From: JAGNNV01 sp039932395 | GTDB lineage: Bacteria > Acidobacteriota > Vicinamibacteria > Fen-336 > JAGNNV01 | DNA length: 7,134 bases | NCBI GenBank assembly: GCA_039932395.1 | Contig: JBDTQB010000241.1 | Span: 1 to 7,134, forward strand | Direction of reading: 5' to 3' | Shown here: one piece after another, positions 1 through 6,544 of the stretch | How positions within the stretch are numbered: position 1 is the first letter of the stretch | How the letters are laid out: every line of letters starts with the position of its first letter | Translations under genes and position numbers: made by a program | Notes under the pieces: generated by a model | Seen by the model: only the letters and a program-made list of their open reading frames with translations | What the model was told of the DNA's origin: nothing | The model's database searches: none

Positions 1-983
1 TCGGATATGGCGACAAGTTCCCCATCACCTTCGAAGGACGACTGGTCGGCAGCGCGGTCATCCTTGTCGGCATTGGCCTCGTCGGCCTGTTCATGGGAAA
101 AATTTCCGCGGTTCTGGTCGAACGACGTATTCGCGAGGGCCGCGGCTTGAGCGACGCGAAACACCTCTCGGGACACTTCGCCATCCTCGGTCACAAGGCC
201 GACATGTCCGGCTTCATCTCCGGCATCCTGCGCGTCAACACCAGCCTGCCCAAAGACAGGCTGGTGGTTGTCTCCCAGGCGGACGAGACGATCGTCGAGG
301 AACTGCGCCTCGCCTTTCCCGAGGTGCTGTTCCTTCGTGGTGACATCGTCGATCCCATGGCGATCCAGCGAGCGAACGTGCAGAAGGCCTCTCGAGTCCT
401 CGTCCTCGCCGATGAGAGCCTCGCCCGCTCAGATCAGGAAAAGGACGCACGCACGGTCATGGCGGTGATGACGGTGAAGAATCTCGCGCCAGAGGTCTAC
501 ACGTGCGCCGAAGTCATCGACAGCAAATACGACGACCATCTCAAGCTCGCCAAGTGCGACGAAGTCATTCTGTCGCGCGAATACAGCCGCTTCCTGCTGG
601 TCTCGGCCACGGTTTCAGAAGGCATCTCCAAGGTGCTTCACGAAATGCTGGATCTGAGCGACCTCAAGGGCCTTCAGACCACCGAGATCCCGTCGGAGTT
701 TCTCGACCGTCCGTTCTCCGACCTTCGTCTGCATATGCAATCGCAGGGACGGCTGTTGCTGGGCGTGCTCGAGAACACGGGGCGTGCCATTGAAATCAAG
801 CGTCAGGCGCTGCGCGACGCGCAGAAAACGTCCTTCGTGAAGACCCTGGTCGACAACCTGAAGCGGGTGAAGACCATGGTGCCGAACCAGCCCGTGCTCA
901 ATCCCGAGGATGACTACGTGGTGCGCGAAGGCTCCCTCGCGATCGTGCTCGGCCGAAGCGCCGGCTCGCGGCGCGCATCATGA
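1..983 (+). CDS. Potassium channel with C-terminal RCK/TrkA-like region (5' end cut off by window)
   Basis: A K+ channel subunit of the inner membrane whose pore would pass K+ under control of a cytoplasmic RCK region. The gene runs off the left edge: frame 3 is open from base 3 and gives 326 visible residues. The first four are GYGD, the K+ selectivity filter, and the two bases before them fit the preceding Val codon. A hydrophobic pore-lining helix follows (visible residues about 12-34), then a basic linker rich in Arg. A Rossmann-like RCK-N domain spans about 57-190 (FAILGHK, then LVVVSQADE, then LRGDIVDP). A TrkA-C-like domain follows, with PEDDYVVREGSLAIVLG near the end. The usual GxGxxG dinucleotide motif is replaced by GHKADM, so NAD binding is doubtful. 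The internal ATG at 93 lies within the pore helix and is not the true start. The stop overlaps the next gene by ATGA. Family assignment is firm; the ligand is unknown. Confidence 0.9.
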   Translation, partial: GYGDKFPITFEGRLVGSAVILVGIGLVGLFMGKISAVLVERRIREGRGLSDAKHLSGHFAILGHKADMSGFISGILRVNTSLPKDRLVVVSQADETIVEELRLAFPEVLFLRGDIVDPMAIQRANVQKASRVLVLADESLARSDQEKDARTVMAVMTVKNLAPEVYTCAEVIDSKYDDHLKLAKCDEVILSREYSRFLLVSATVSEGISKVLHEMLDLSDLKGLQTTEIPSEFLDRPFSDLRLHMQSQGRLLLGVLENTGRAIEIKRQALRDAQKTSFVKTLVDNLKRVKTMVPNQPVLNPEDDYVVREGSLAIVLGRSAGSRRAS

Positions 984-1489
984 GCACGTCCGCCGAGGAC
1001 CATCGCCGCATCGCCGAGCATCTCAAGACGTCGCCTCTTTTCGCGGGCCTCGAACCCGTAGCCATCGAGAGTCTGTCGAGCATCTGCCGCGTCCAGCGGG
1101 TTCTGACCGGCCAGGCCATCGTCGAAGAAGGTTCGGTGGGCGACGCGATGTTCGTTTTGATGCGGGGACGCGTCCGGGTCGAGAAGCGGACCCCGTCGGA
1201 TGACCGCTACACCGTGACGTTCCTGTCGCACGAAAAGGGCGATTTCTTCGGCGAACTGGGCCTGCTCGACTCCGATCGTCGGTCAGCCACCGTCACCGCC
1301 GAAAGCGAGTGCGAAGTGATCGTGATCGAGCGCGAGCGCTTCCTGCACTTCGGAGACTCAAACACGGCCGCGGGTTTGTCGATCACGCGGCGCATCGCCT
1401 CGAACCTGGCAACCAGGCTCCGGCGCGCGAACGACGACGTCATCACGTTGTTCGCAGCGCTCGTCCACGAAGTCGAAGAGCGGATCTAG
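980..1489 (+). CDS. Stand-alone cyclic nucleotide-binding domain protein
   Basis: A 169-residue cytoplasmic protein made almost entirely of one cNMP-binding (CAP-ED) domain. A helical N-terminus (HLKTSPLFAGLEPVAIESL, about 14-32) leads into the beta-roll (about 40-120). The phosphate-binding cassette reads FFGELGLLDSDRRSATV at 89-105. Glu92 and Arg101 occupy the positions that contact the ribose and the cyclic phosphate in this family, so ligand binding is plausible. A helical tail (about 130-169) closes the protein. No helix-turn-helix follows, so it is not a CRP-type regulator, and there is no enzymatic domain. The ATG sits inside the stop region of the K+ channel gene (ATGA, 980-983). No Shine-Dalgarno sequence is visible before it, which points to translational coupling. 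The inferred role is a cyclic-nucleotide-responsive partner of that channel; the cNMP could be cAMP, cGMP or a cyclic dinucleotide. Interaction with the channel is unproven. Confidence 0.9.
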   Translation: MSTSAEDHRRIAEHLKTSPLFAGLEPVAIESLSSICRVQRVLTGQAIVEEGSVGDAMFVLMRGRVRVEKRTPSDDRYTVTFLSHEKGDFFGELGLLDSDRRSATVTAESECEVIVIERERFLHFGDSNTAAGLSITRRIASNLATRLRRANDDVITLFAALVHEVEERI

Positions 1490-1499
1490 GCACCGCCTA
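1487..1499. terminator. Small palindrome spanning both convergent stop codons
   Basis: TAGGC (1487-1491) and GCCTA (1495-1499) form a perfect 5-bp stem around the loop ACC. The left arm begins with the TAG stop of the cNMP-binding gene, and the right arm ends with the reverse-strand TAG of the antiporter gene. It could serve as a weak bidirectional transcription end. However, the stem is short and no T tract follows in either direction, so this is a candidate only. Confidence 0.25.
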
Positions 1500-3230
1500 A
1501 GACAGGACTTCGTCGCGGCTCTGCAGCGCCTTGTACTCCTCGGCACGCAGCTGGTCGAGGCCTTCTTCTCGCGCGGTGCGGATCACTTCGGCCATGCGGT
1601 GGGCTGAATGAATACGCGGTACGAAGACAAAGTGAGCTCCCGCGTCATAAAGCAGACGCGCTCCGGAAATCGTCTCCGAGGCGACGATGATCTTCGCCTT
1701 GGGACAAGAGCGAAGAAGTTGCTTCAGCAGGCGCTGATTCGACGTGCCTTTCAGAATCGAATCGGGCAGGGTGCAGACGATGACCTCGGCGTGATGAATG
1801 GCCGCGTGATGCAGGGTCTCCTGACTCGCCACGTCTCCATAGAGACAAGCGATGTTGCGACGCTTCAGCTCCTCAAGGACTTCCGGGTTGAAGTCGATGA
1901 CCTGAATCTCGCGTAGGACCGAATCATGGCCTTCCTGTTCCTCTTCCATCTCAAACTGATGAAGGATCGAGCTGGCATCGCGATAGAAACCAAGGAGCAC
2001 AATCGCCGCCTCGCCCTTGTGATCGGCCGCTTCGGGCGCCGACGTCTTGTCGGGCAGACCCATCGCCTTTAGCCGGAGCGAGAGCCCGCGTTCGATCTCG
2101 TGATTCCAGCCAATGGCGTAGGTCGACCCCACGGAGGTCAGCGCGAAAGTGAAGGTGAGCATCGCGACCGTGTCCGCCGAAATGTGACCAAGGGACAGGC
2201 CGAGCGCCGCGACGACCAGGGAGAACTCGCTCATTTGCGCGAGATTGATGGTCGGAAGGAGACTGGTCCGAAGCCCCTGACCGGATGCGTAGAGAATCGG
2301 GAAGACGGAGGCGAAACGGCCGATCACGAGAAACAGTGAGGTCGCGAGGGCGGCGACGATGAGCGCGGTGCTGGGGACGGGGATCTGCATTCCAAGAGCC
2401 ACGAAGAACAGCGTGACGAAAAAGTCCCGGATGTTGATGACCTTGGCGATCACGTCGAGGTTGTAGGGCAGGGTCGAAAGCGCGATGCCTGCGACCAGAG
2501 CGCCCATCTCACGCGAAAGGCCCAGCGCGCTCGCGATGCCGCTGATGAGGAAACACCACGCCAATGCCGTCACCAGCATCAGCTCGGGAACCTTGGCGAT
2601 GAACGCGAAGAGCGTGGGCAGGAACATCCTGCTCGCACCCAGAGCGGCGACGATCAGCAGGACACCCTTGAACAACGAAGTGCCGACGATGAGCGGCGAC
2701 GGATTCAGCAGGCTTGGCTGAATAGCGAGGACCAGAATGGCCCAGACGTCCTGGAAGACGAGGACGCCCAGGGTCAAGCGCCCCGGCAAGGTCGCCAGCT
2801 CGAATTTGTCGTACAGCAGCTTCACCACGATCATGGTGCTGCTGAGAGACACCGCCACAGCGGCATACGCTGCGTCGAACCGGCCTCCACCCTGAGCCAG
2901 GCCCATCGCGCTGAAGAACCAGATCCCAAGCGCGACGCCGATCGGAAACTGCAGGATTCCGGCAAGCACGAGCGCGCGGCCCGCGCTCAGCAGTTTCGCG
3001 ACGTCCATCTCGAGACCGATGATGAAGAGCAGCAGGATCAAGCCGATCTCGGAAATCAGCTCGATGGTTTCGTGATCGTGCACGAGGCCAAGCCCCACTG
3101 GCCCGACCGCCACGCCGGCAAGCAGATACCCAAGGATCAAAGGCTGCCTGAGCAGCCGGGCCAGGAGTGCGGCCGCGGTGGCGGCGACGATGGCCGTCGC
3201 GATGTCGGAAAGGATCTGGACTTCGTGCAT
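1497..3230 (-). CDS. CPA2 family (Kef-type) monovalent cation:proton antiporter with C-terminal RCK-like domain
   Basis: A 577-residue inner-membrane antiporter expected to exchange K+ (or Na+) for H+. Residues 1 to about 378 are very hydrophobic, with roughly a dozen membrane helices. Family marks include GYLLAGVAVGPVGLGLV (34-50), LLFIIGLEMDV (67-77), a helix with FQDVWAI carrying the conserved Gln160-Asp161 pair, and NLAQMSEFSLV (329-339), the counterpart of the Q-GEF motif of KefB/KefC. After a charged linker, a TrkA-N-like domain covers about 408-540 (AIVLLGFYRDAS, then IQVIDFNPEVLEEL, then CLYGDVASQETL). Its glycine-rich loop is degenerate (LGFYRDAS). The ATG at 3228-3230 is the only reasonable start, because an in-frame stop lies 18 bases upstream; no clear Shine-Dalgarno sequence is seen. 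It ends 7 bases from the convergent cNMP-binding gene. Family is sure; the exact ion is not, and no KefF/KefG-like partner is visible. Confidence 0.92.
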   Translation of the reverse strand: MHEVQILSDIATAIVAATAAALLARLLRQPLILGYLLAGVAVGPVGLGLVHDHETIELISEIGLILLLFIIGLEMDVAKLLSAGRALVLAGILQFPIGVALGIWFFSAMGLAQGGGRFDAAYAAVAVSLSSTMIVVKLLYDKFELATLPGRLTLGVLVFQDVWAILVLAIQPSLLNPSPLIVGTSLFKGVLLIVAALGASRMFLPTLFAFIAKVPELMLVTALAWCFLISGIASALGLSREMGALVAGIALSTLPYNLDVIAKVINIRDFFVTLFFVALGMQIPVPSTALIVAALATSLFLVIGRFASVFPILYASGQGLRTSLLPTINLAQMSEFSLVVAALGLSLGHISADTVAMLTFTFALTSVGSTYAIGWNHEIERGLSLRLKAMGLPDKTSAPEAADHKGEAAIVLLGFYRDASSILHQFEMEEEQEGHDSVLREIQVIDFNPEVLEELKRRNIACLYGDVASQETLHHAAIHHAEVIVCTLPDSILKGTSNQRLLKQLLRSCPKAKIIVASETISGARLLYDAGAHFVFVPRIHSAHRMAEVIRTAREEGLDQLRAEEYKALQSRDEVLS

Positions 3231-3278
3231 GAGAGCGCGGCGAGATTACAACGAGGGCAATTGGCGGCGCGACACAGG

Positions 3279-3299
3279 CCGTGCGTGAACCTCGCACGG
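3279..3299. promoter_or_regulatory. Perfect inverted repeat in the divergent intergenic region (possible operator)
   Basis: CCGTGCG (3279-3285) and CGCACGG (3293-3299) are exact inverse complements separated by TGAACCT. The dyad lies between the divergent antiporter gene (start 3230) and the GH4 gene (start 3394), 48 bases and about 95 bases from those starts. The position and symmetry suit a dimeric repressor or activator site that could govern either gene. An AT-richer CATAAT at 3305-3310 could be a -10 element for the rightward gene, but no convincing -35 is spaced correctly. No regulator gene is present in the window. Confidence 0.35.
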
Positions 3300-3326
3300 G
3301 ATGCCATAATCCCCGCCTAATGGAGC

Positions 3327-3350
3327 GTTCCAAAATGTTCGCAATCGTTC
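3327..3350 (+). repeat. Three GTTC units with exact 10-bp period upstream of the GH4 gene
   Basis: GTTC occurs at 3327-3330, 3337-3340 and 3347-3350, which is once per 10 bases and close to one helical turn. The bases between them differ. Phased direct repeats of this kind can be binding sites for regulators that line up on one face of the DNA. The last unit ends 43 bases before the GH4 start codon, so it lies in the likely leader or promoter. With only four bases per unit, chance cannot be excluded. Confidence 0.25.
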
Positions 3351-3393
3351 TCTGCCCGCATGACCTGCGCGGTCGGGTTGAAGGATCGGGCCG

Positions 3394-4695
3394 ATGAGCG
3401 GTTTTTCCATCGCGCTTATCGGTGGCGCGGGCGTTCGCACGCCGCTTTTGGTTCGCGGCCTGGTTCAGTCAGGCCTGCCCATCAGCGAGATCCGGGTCTT
3501 CGACGTGGACCGGGACCGCCTCAATCTGATCTCTCCACTGGTCGAGCGCGTGGCGGGCGTGAAGGTCAAAGTCTTCGAGACGGTGGCGGAGTCCGTCCTT
3601 GGCGCGCGGTTCGTCATCGCCAGCATTCGTCCGGGCGGCATCGAACGCCGAGCCCAGTATGAGCAGATCGCGCTGGAGCACGGAGTGATCGGCCAGGAGA
3701 CGGTGGGAGTGGGAGGCTGGGCGATGGCTCTCGCCACCATTCCCGCGATGGTCGGATACGCGAAGGATGTGGCGGTCCACGCGCCCGATGCCTGGATGAT
3801 CAGCTTCACCAATCCCGTCGGCATGGTGACGGAGGGTGTTCTGAAGGCCACCCGGGTGCCGATGCTCGGTATCTGTGACACTCCCACGGAACTCTTCGAG
3901 GAGATCGCGCACGCGATCGGCGTTCCTTCCTCCGAGTGTCACTTCGACTACTTCGGCCTCAACCACCTCGGCTGGGTCAGCGAGGTCTGGCTTCATGGCC
4001 AGCCGCAGATGGCGCGCATCCTGGCGAGCGACGAGATTCTCTCGAAGATCTACCGGCGTCCGCTCTTCGACCACGCCCGGTTGCGTGAATTGCGCGCCCT
4101 TCCCACGGAGTACGTGTACTTCTATGAGCGACCCGAGCGCGCGCTCGCCAACACCCTCAAGGGCAAGACCAGTCGTGGGACCGCCATCGCCGCAATGAAC
4201 GCGTCGCTCTTCGACTCTCTACGAGCGAAGTCCGATGATCCCGTTCGTGTGTACGAGGCGTATCTCGCCGAGCGCAACGGAACGTATTTTTCGCTCGAGG
4301 GCGGGGGCGACGCCACGACCCATCAGGCTCCGACCGAGGCGGCGCTGCTCAGCGGCTACGACAAGATCGCGGTCTCGGTCATCCAGTCGATTCATGCGAA
4401 CACGGGCAAGATCATTCCTCTGTCGGTGAGCAATCGCGGCAACATCGAGGGGCTTCGTTCCGATGATGTCGTGGAGGTTCCCTGCCTGGTGAACTCGAAC
4501 GGCGCGCATCCTCTTCATGTCGGTAGGCCGACGGAAACGGTTCGTGGAATGCTGGAGCGGGTGAAGGCCTACGAACGCGCCACCGTCGCGGCCGCGTTGA
4601 GCGGTTCCAGGGATGAAGCGATCGAAGCCCTTGCCCTGAATCCGCTGGTCGGCGACAAGGACCTGGCACGCCGCCTGGCCGACGCCCTCCTCTAG
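3394..4695 (+). CDS. 6-phospho-beta-glucosidase-like glycosidase, GH4 family
   Basis: A 433-residue cytoplasmic enzyme of glycoside hydrolase family 4. Members cleave (usually 6-phosphorylated) glycosides by an oxidation-elimination route that needs NAD+ and a divalent metal. The N-terminal Rossmann motif is ALIGGAGVRTPLLVRGL (7-23), with the acidic residue of strand 2 at VFDVD (35-39). SFTNPVGMVTEGVL (137-150) is the conserved NP-G-VTE segment. Cys161 (GICDTP) and His191 (GLNHLGW) match the metal ligands, and Tyr240 in PTEYVYFY matches the position of the catalytic base. DDVVEVPCLVNSNGAHPLHVG (357-377) is the family's C-terminal signature. Full length, about 430-450 being usual. AAGGA at 3381-3385 is a good Shine-Dalgarno sequence 8 bases before ATG. 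The gene is followed after 57 bases by a permease gene in the same direction. Signature similarity favours the beta-glucoside subgroup, but the real substrate, and whether it must be phosphorylated, is unknown. Confidence 0.88.
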   Translation: MSGFSIALIGGAGVRTPLLVRGLVQSGLPISEIRVFDVDRDRLNLISPLVERVAGVKVKVFETVAESVLGARFVIASIRPGGIERRAQYEQIALEHGVIGQETVGVGGWAMALATIPAMVGYAKDVAVHAPDAWMISFTNPVGMVTEGVLKATRVPMLGICDTPTELFEEIAHAIGVPSSECHFDYFGLNHLGWVSEVWLHGQPQMARILASDEILSKIYRRPLFDHARLRELRALPTEYVYFYERPERALANTLKGKTSRGTAIAAMNASLFDSLRAKSDDPVRVYEAYLAERNGTYFSLEGGGDATTHQAPTEAALLSGYDKIAVSVIQSIHANTGKIIPLSVSNRGNIEGLRSDDVVEVPCLVNSNGAHPLHVGRPTETVRGMLERVKAYERATVAAALSGSRDEAIEALALNPLVGDKDLARRLADALL

Positions 4696-4752
4696 TTCCG
4701 TTGTCGATCAAGATGTCGCATCCCTAACCGTCCCACCTGAGAGGCCCACCGC

Positions 4753-6126
4753 ATGACCGAGACCACCGATCACGCAACCTTGAGACGCGGCATGGGCCTT
4801 CTGCCCGCCACCGCCACAAACATCATCGGTATGGTGGGTGTCGGGCCCTTCCTCGTGATCCCGCTCATGATCACGTCGATGGGCGGACCGCACATTCTCT
4901 ACGCGTGGATCGCGGGAGCCATCCTGGCCTTCGCGGATGGCCTCGTCTATGCGCACTTCGGCGCGGCCCTTCCCGGCAGCGGCGGCTCGTATCTGTACCT
5001 TCGCGAAGCGTACAAGCCGTTCAAGGTCGGCGGTCTGCCCATGGGCGACATGCTGGCCTTTGTTTTCATCTGTCACGTGATCCTGGTGGCGCCTCTCGGC
5101 ATCGCAAGCGGCGCGGTCGGTTTCGCCGATTACCTGCAGTTCTACTGGACCGATATGACGGCGGTGCAGCACAATCTCGTCGCGGGCGCGCTCTGCGTTT
5201 TTGTCACGGCGCTGCTGTGGCGCAAGATCGAGGACATTGGGAAGCTGTCGGTCATCCTTCTCGGATTCGTGTTCCTGACCGTCGGCTGGGTGATCATCGC
5301 CGGGCTTTCGAAGTTCTCGCTCGCGCAGGCCTTCAACTGGCCCGCGGCCGCCTTCGAGTACAACCTCGACTTCTTCGCGAAGCTGGGTGCGACCTCAATT
5401 CTTGCGATGTACAGCTATGGCGGCTACAACCAGGTCTGCAACATCGCCGAAGAAATCAAGGATCCGGTTCGCACCATGCCGCGTTCGATCATTCTGTCCA
5501 TCGTAGTGGTGGCGTCGATCTACGTCACGATGTCGGTGGTGATCCTCGGGATGGTCCCCTGGCAAGAGGCGCAGCAGACCAAAACCATCGCCTCGATGTT
5601 CATCGCGCGCACCTTCTCTGATCCGGCGGCCGGTCACGTCGCCGCGCTGGTCATGACCGTGATGATTCAGTTCGTGGCCGCCGCCTCGCTCTACGCTGTC
5701 ATCCTCGGCTACTCGCGTATTCCTTTCGCGGCGGCTCGCGACGGCCAGTTCTTCAAGGTCTTCGCCAAAGTCCATCCGACCAAAGCGTTTCCACACGTCG
5801 CGTTGCTGACGGTCGGCCTGCTGTCCGTGCCCTTCTGCTTCTTCTCCCTGGGCGAACTCGCCACCTGGCTGATCCAGGTCCAGATCCTTCTGTGCTTCCT
5901 CTGGCAGTGCGCAGGCGTGATCCTTCTTTATCGCCACCGCAAGGATCTCCCGCAGCCATTCGTGATGTGGCTGTACCCCTTCCCAGCACTTCTGTCCTTC
6001 GCGCTATGGTTCTACATCTTCGTCTCAGGCTCGACGAAAGGAATCATTTTCTCGTTCTTCTATCTCGCAGCCTCGGTGATGGCGTACGTCGCGTTCCGTT
6101 CCCGAAGCACGGGGAACGCGTCGTAG
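4753..6126 (+). CDS. APC superfamily amino acid/amine permease
   Basis: A 457-residue inner-membrane transporter with about 12 predicted hydrophobic helices, the normal size for the amino acid-polyamine-organocation family. Helix 1 has the broken glycine-rich segment NIIGMVGVGPFLVIPL (23-38) that forms part of the substrate site. LPGSGGSYLYLREAY (73-87) is a strongly conserved APC motif. YSYGGYNQVCNIAEEIKDP (220-238) followed by VRTMPRSI is the helix 6 region with the AEEIK-P-R-P signature. SRIPFAAARDGQFF (321-334) matches the loop after helix 8. The family imports or exchanges amino acids or amines by H+ or Na+ symport or antiport; nothing here fixes the substrate. TGAGAGG at 4738-4744 is a reasonable Shine-Dalgarno sequence 8 bases before ATG. 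The short gap after the GH4 gene, with no clear terminator in it, suggests co-transcription, so an amino sugar or amino-acid glycoside is conceivable as substrate (inference only). Confidence 0.9.
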   Translation: MTETTDHATLRRGMGLLPATATNIIGMVGVGPFLVIPLMITSMGGPHILYAWIAGAILAFADGLVYAHFGAALPGSGGSYLYLREAYKPFKVGGLPMGDMLAFVFICHVILVAPLGIASGAVGFADYLQFYWTDMTAVQHNLVAGALCVFVTALLWRKIEDIGKLSVILLGFVFLTVGWVIIAGLSKFSLAQAFNWPAAAFEYNLDFFAKLGATSILAMYSYGGYNQVCNIAEEIKDPVRTMPRSIILSIVVVASIYVTMSVVILGMVPWQEAQQTKTIASMFIARTFSDPAAGHVAALVMTVMIQFVAAASLYAVILGYSRIPFAAARDGQFFKVFAKVHPTKAFPHVALLTVGLLSVPFCFFSLGELATWLIQVQILLCFLWQCAGVILLYRHRKDLPQPFVMWLYPFPALLSFALWFYIFVSGSTKGIIFSFFYLAASVMAYVAFRSRSTGNAS

Positions 6127-6143
6127 GGTTCCGGCCAAAGTTG

Positions 6144-6184
6144 GGGACGCTGCGTCTCAAGGTCAATCGCGAGGCTTAGGCCTC
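6144..6184 (+). terminator. Two tandem small hairpins after the permease gene
   Basis: GGGACG (6144-6149) pairs with CGTCTC (6153-6158, one G-T wobble) around a 3-base loop. Then GAGGC (6171-6175) pairs exactly with GCCTC (6180-6184) around TTAG. They lie 18-58 bases after the permease stop and before the small secreted-protein gene at 6212. They may end the GH4-permease transcript or structure the leader of the next gene. No T-run follows, so a classic intrinsic terminator is not supported. Confidence 0.25.
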
Positions 6185-6211
6185 TTCCAATCCCGTCCTT
6201 CTGGAGATCAA

Positions 6212-6544
6212 ATGAAAATGCCCCGCACCTTCGCCGCCTCTTTACTTTCTCTAGCGGTCCTCCTGCCCGGCCCCAGCGCCGTCGCCGCTGAAAAGCAGCG
6301 AACGGCTCCTTCGCCGATGAACTCCGTCGTCGAAAAAATCTCCTTCGAGAACGTCTCTCCGCTCAACCAATGGATTGTTCTTTCCAAAGTCGGCGGGGAG
6401 CTTGAGCCGGGCCGGATGATGACGCCAGAAGCCGCCCGGACACTCGCGCGTCGACTCAAGGACCTTCCAGCCGGACATACGTTCTCGTACAAGGCGGGGT
6501 CACGGCCCGGACGCATCGTGCTAGCCATCAGCGCCACCTGCTGA
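6212..6544 (+). CDS. Small secreted protein of unknown function
   Basis: A 110-residue protein I do not recognise. It starts with a textbook Sec signal peptide: Met-Lys-Met-Pro-Arg, a hydrophobic stretch ASLLSLAVLLPGPSAVAA (9-26), and probable signal peptidase I cleavage after Ala25 or Ala26. The mature part is about 85 residues. It has mixed polar composition, with a likely helix around TPEAARTLARRLKDL (71-85) and an Arg/Lys/Gly-rich C-terminal stretch ending in hydrophobic IVLAISATC. The only cysteine is the last residue, so there is no lipobox and no internal disulfide. GGAG at 6203-6206, 5 bases before ATG, supports this start. An in-frame second Met at codon 3 is the only near alternative. 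It stands 85 bases after the permease gene and may have its own promoter. Location outside the cytoplasm (periplasm or exterior) is inferred; the function is unknown. Confidence 0.75.
   Translation: MKMPRTFAASLLSLAVLLPGPSAVAAEKQRTAPSPMNSVVEKISFENVSPLNQWIVLSKVGGELEPGRMMTPEAARTLARRLKDLPAGHTFSYKAGSRPGRIVLAISATC

Noticed and set aside
93..983. ATG at 93 as the start of the channel gene
   Set aside because: The frame is open upstream to base 3 and encodes the GYGD filter and the first part of the pore helix, so this Met is internal.
980..1489. CRP/FNR-type transcription factor
   Set aside because: The protein ends shortly after the cNMP domain with a helical tail and has no helix-turn-helix domain.
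2509..3333. Long minus-strand open frame (274 codons) overlapping the antiporter gene
   Set aside because: It is a shadow in another frame of the antiporter; its translation is Arg/Pro/His-rich with no domain, while the antiporter frame shows full family motifs.
3469..4074. Minus-strand open frame (201 codons) opposite the GH4 gene
   Set aside because: Its composition (Asp, His, Arg rich) is typical of an antisense shadow in GC-rich DNA, and the opposite strand encodes a clear GH4 enzyme.
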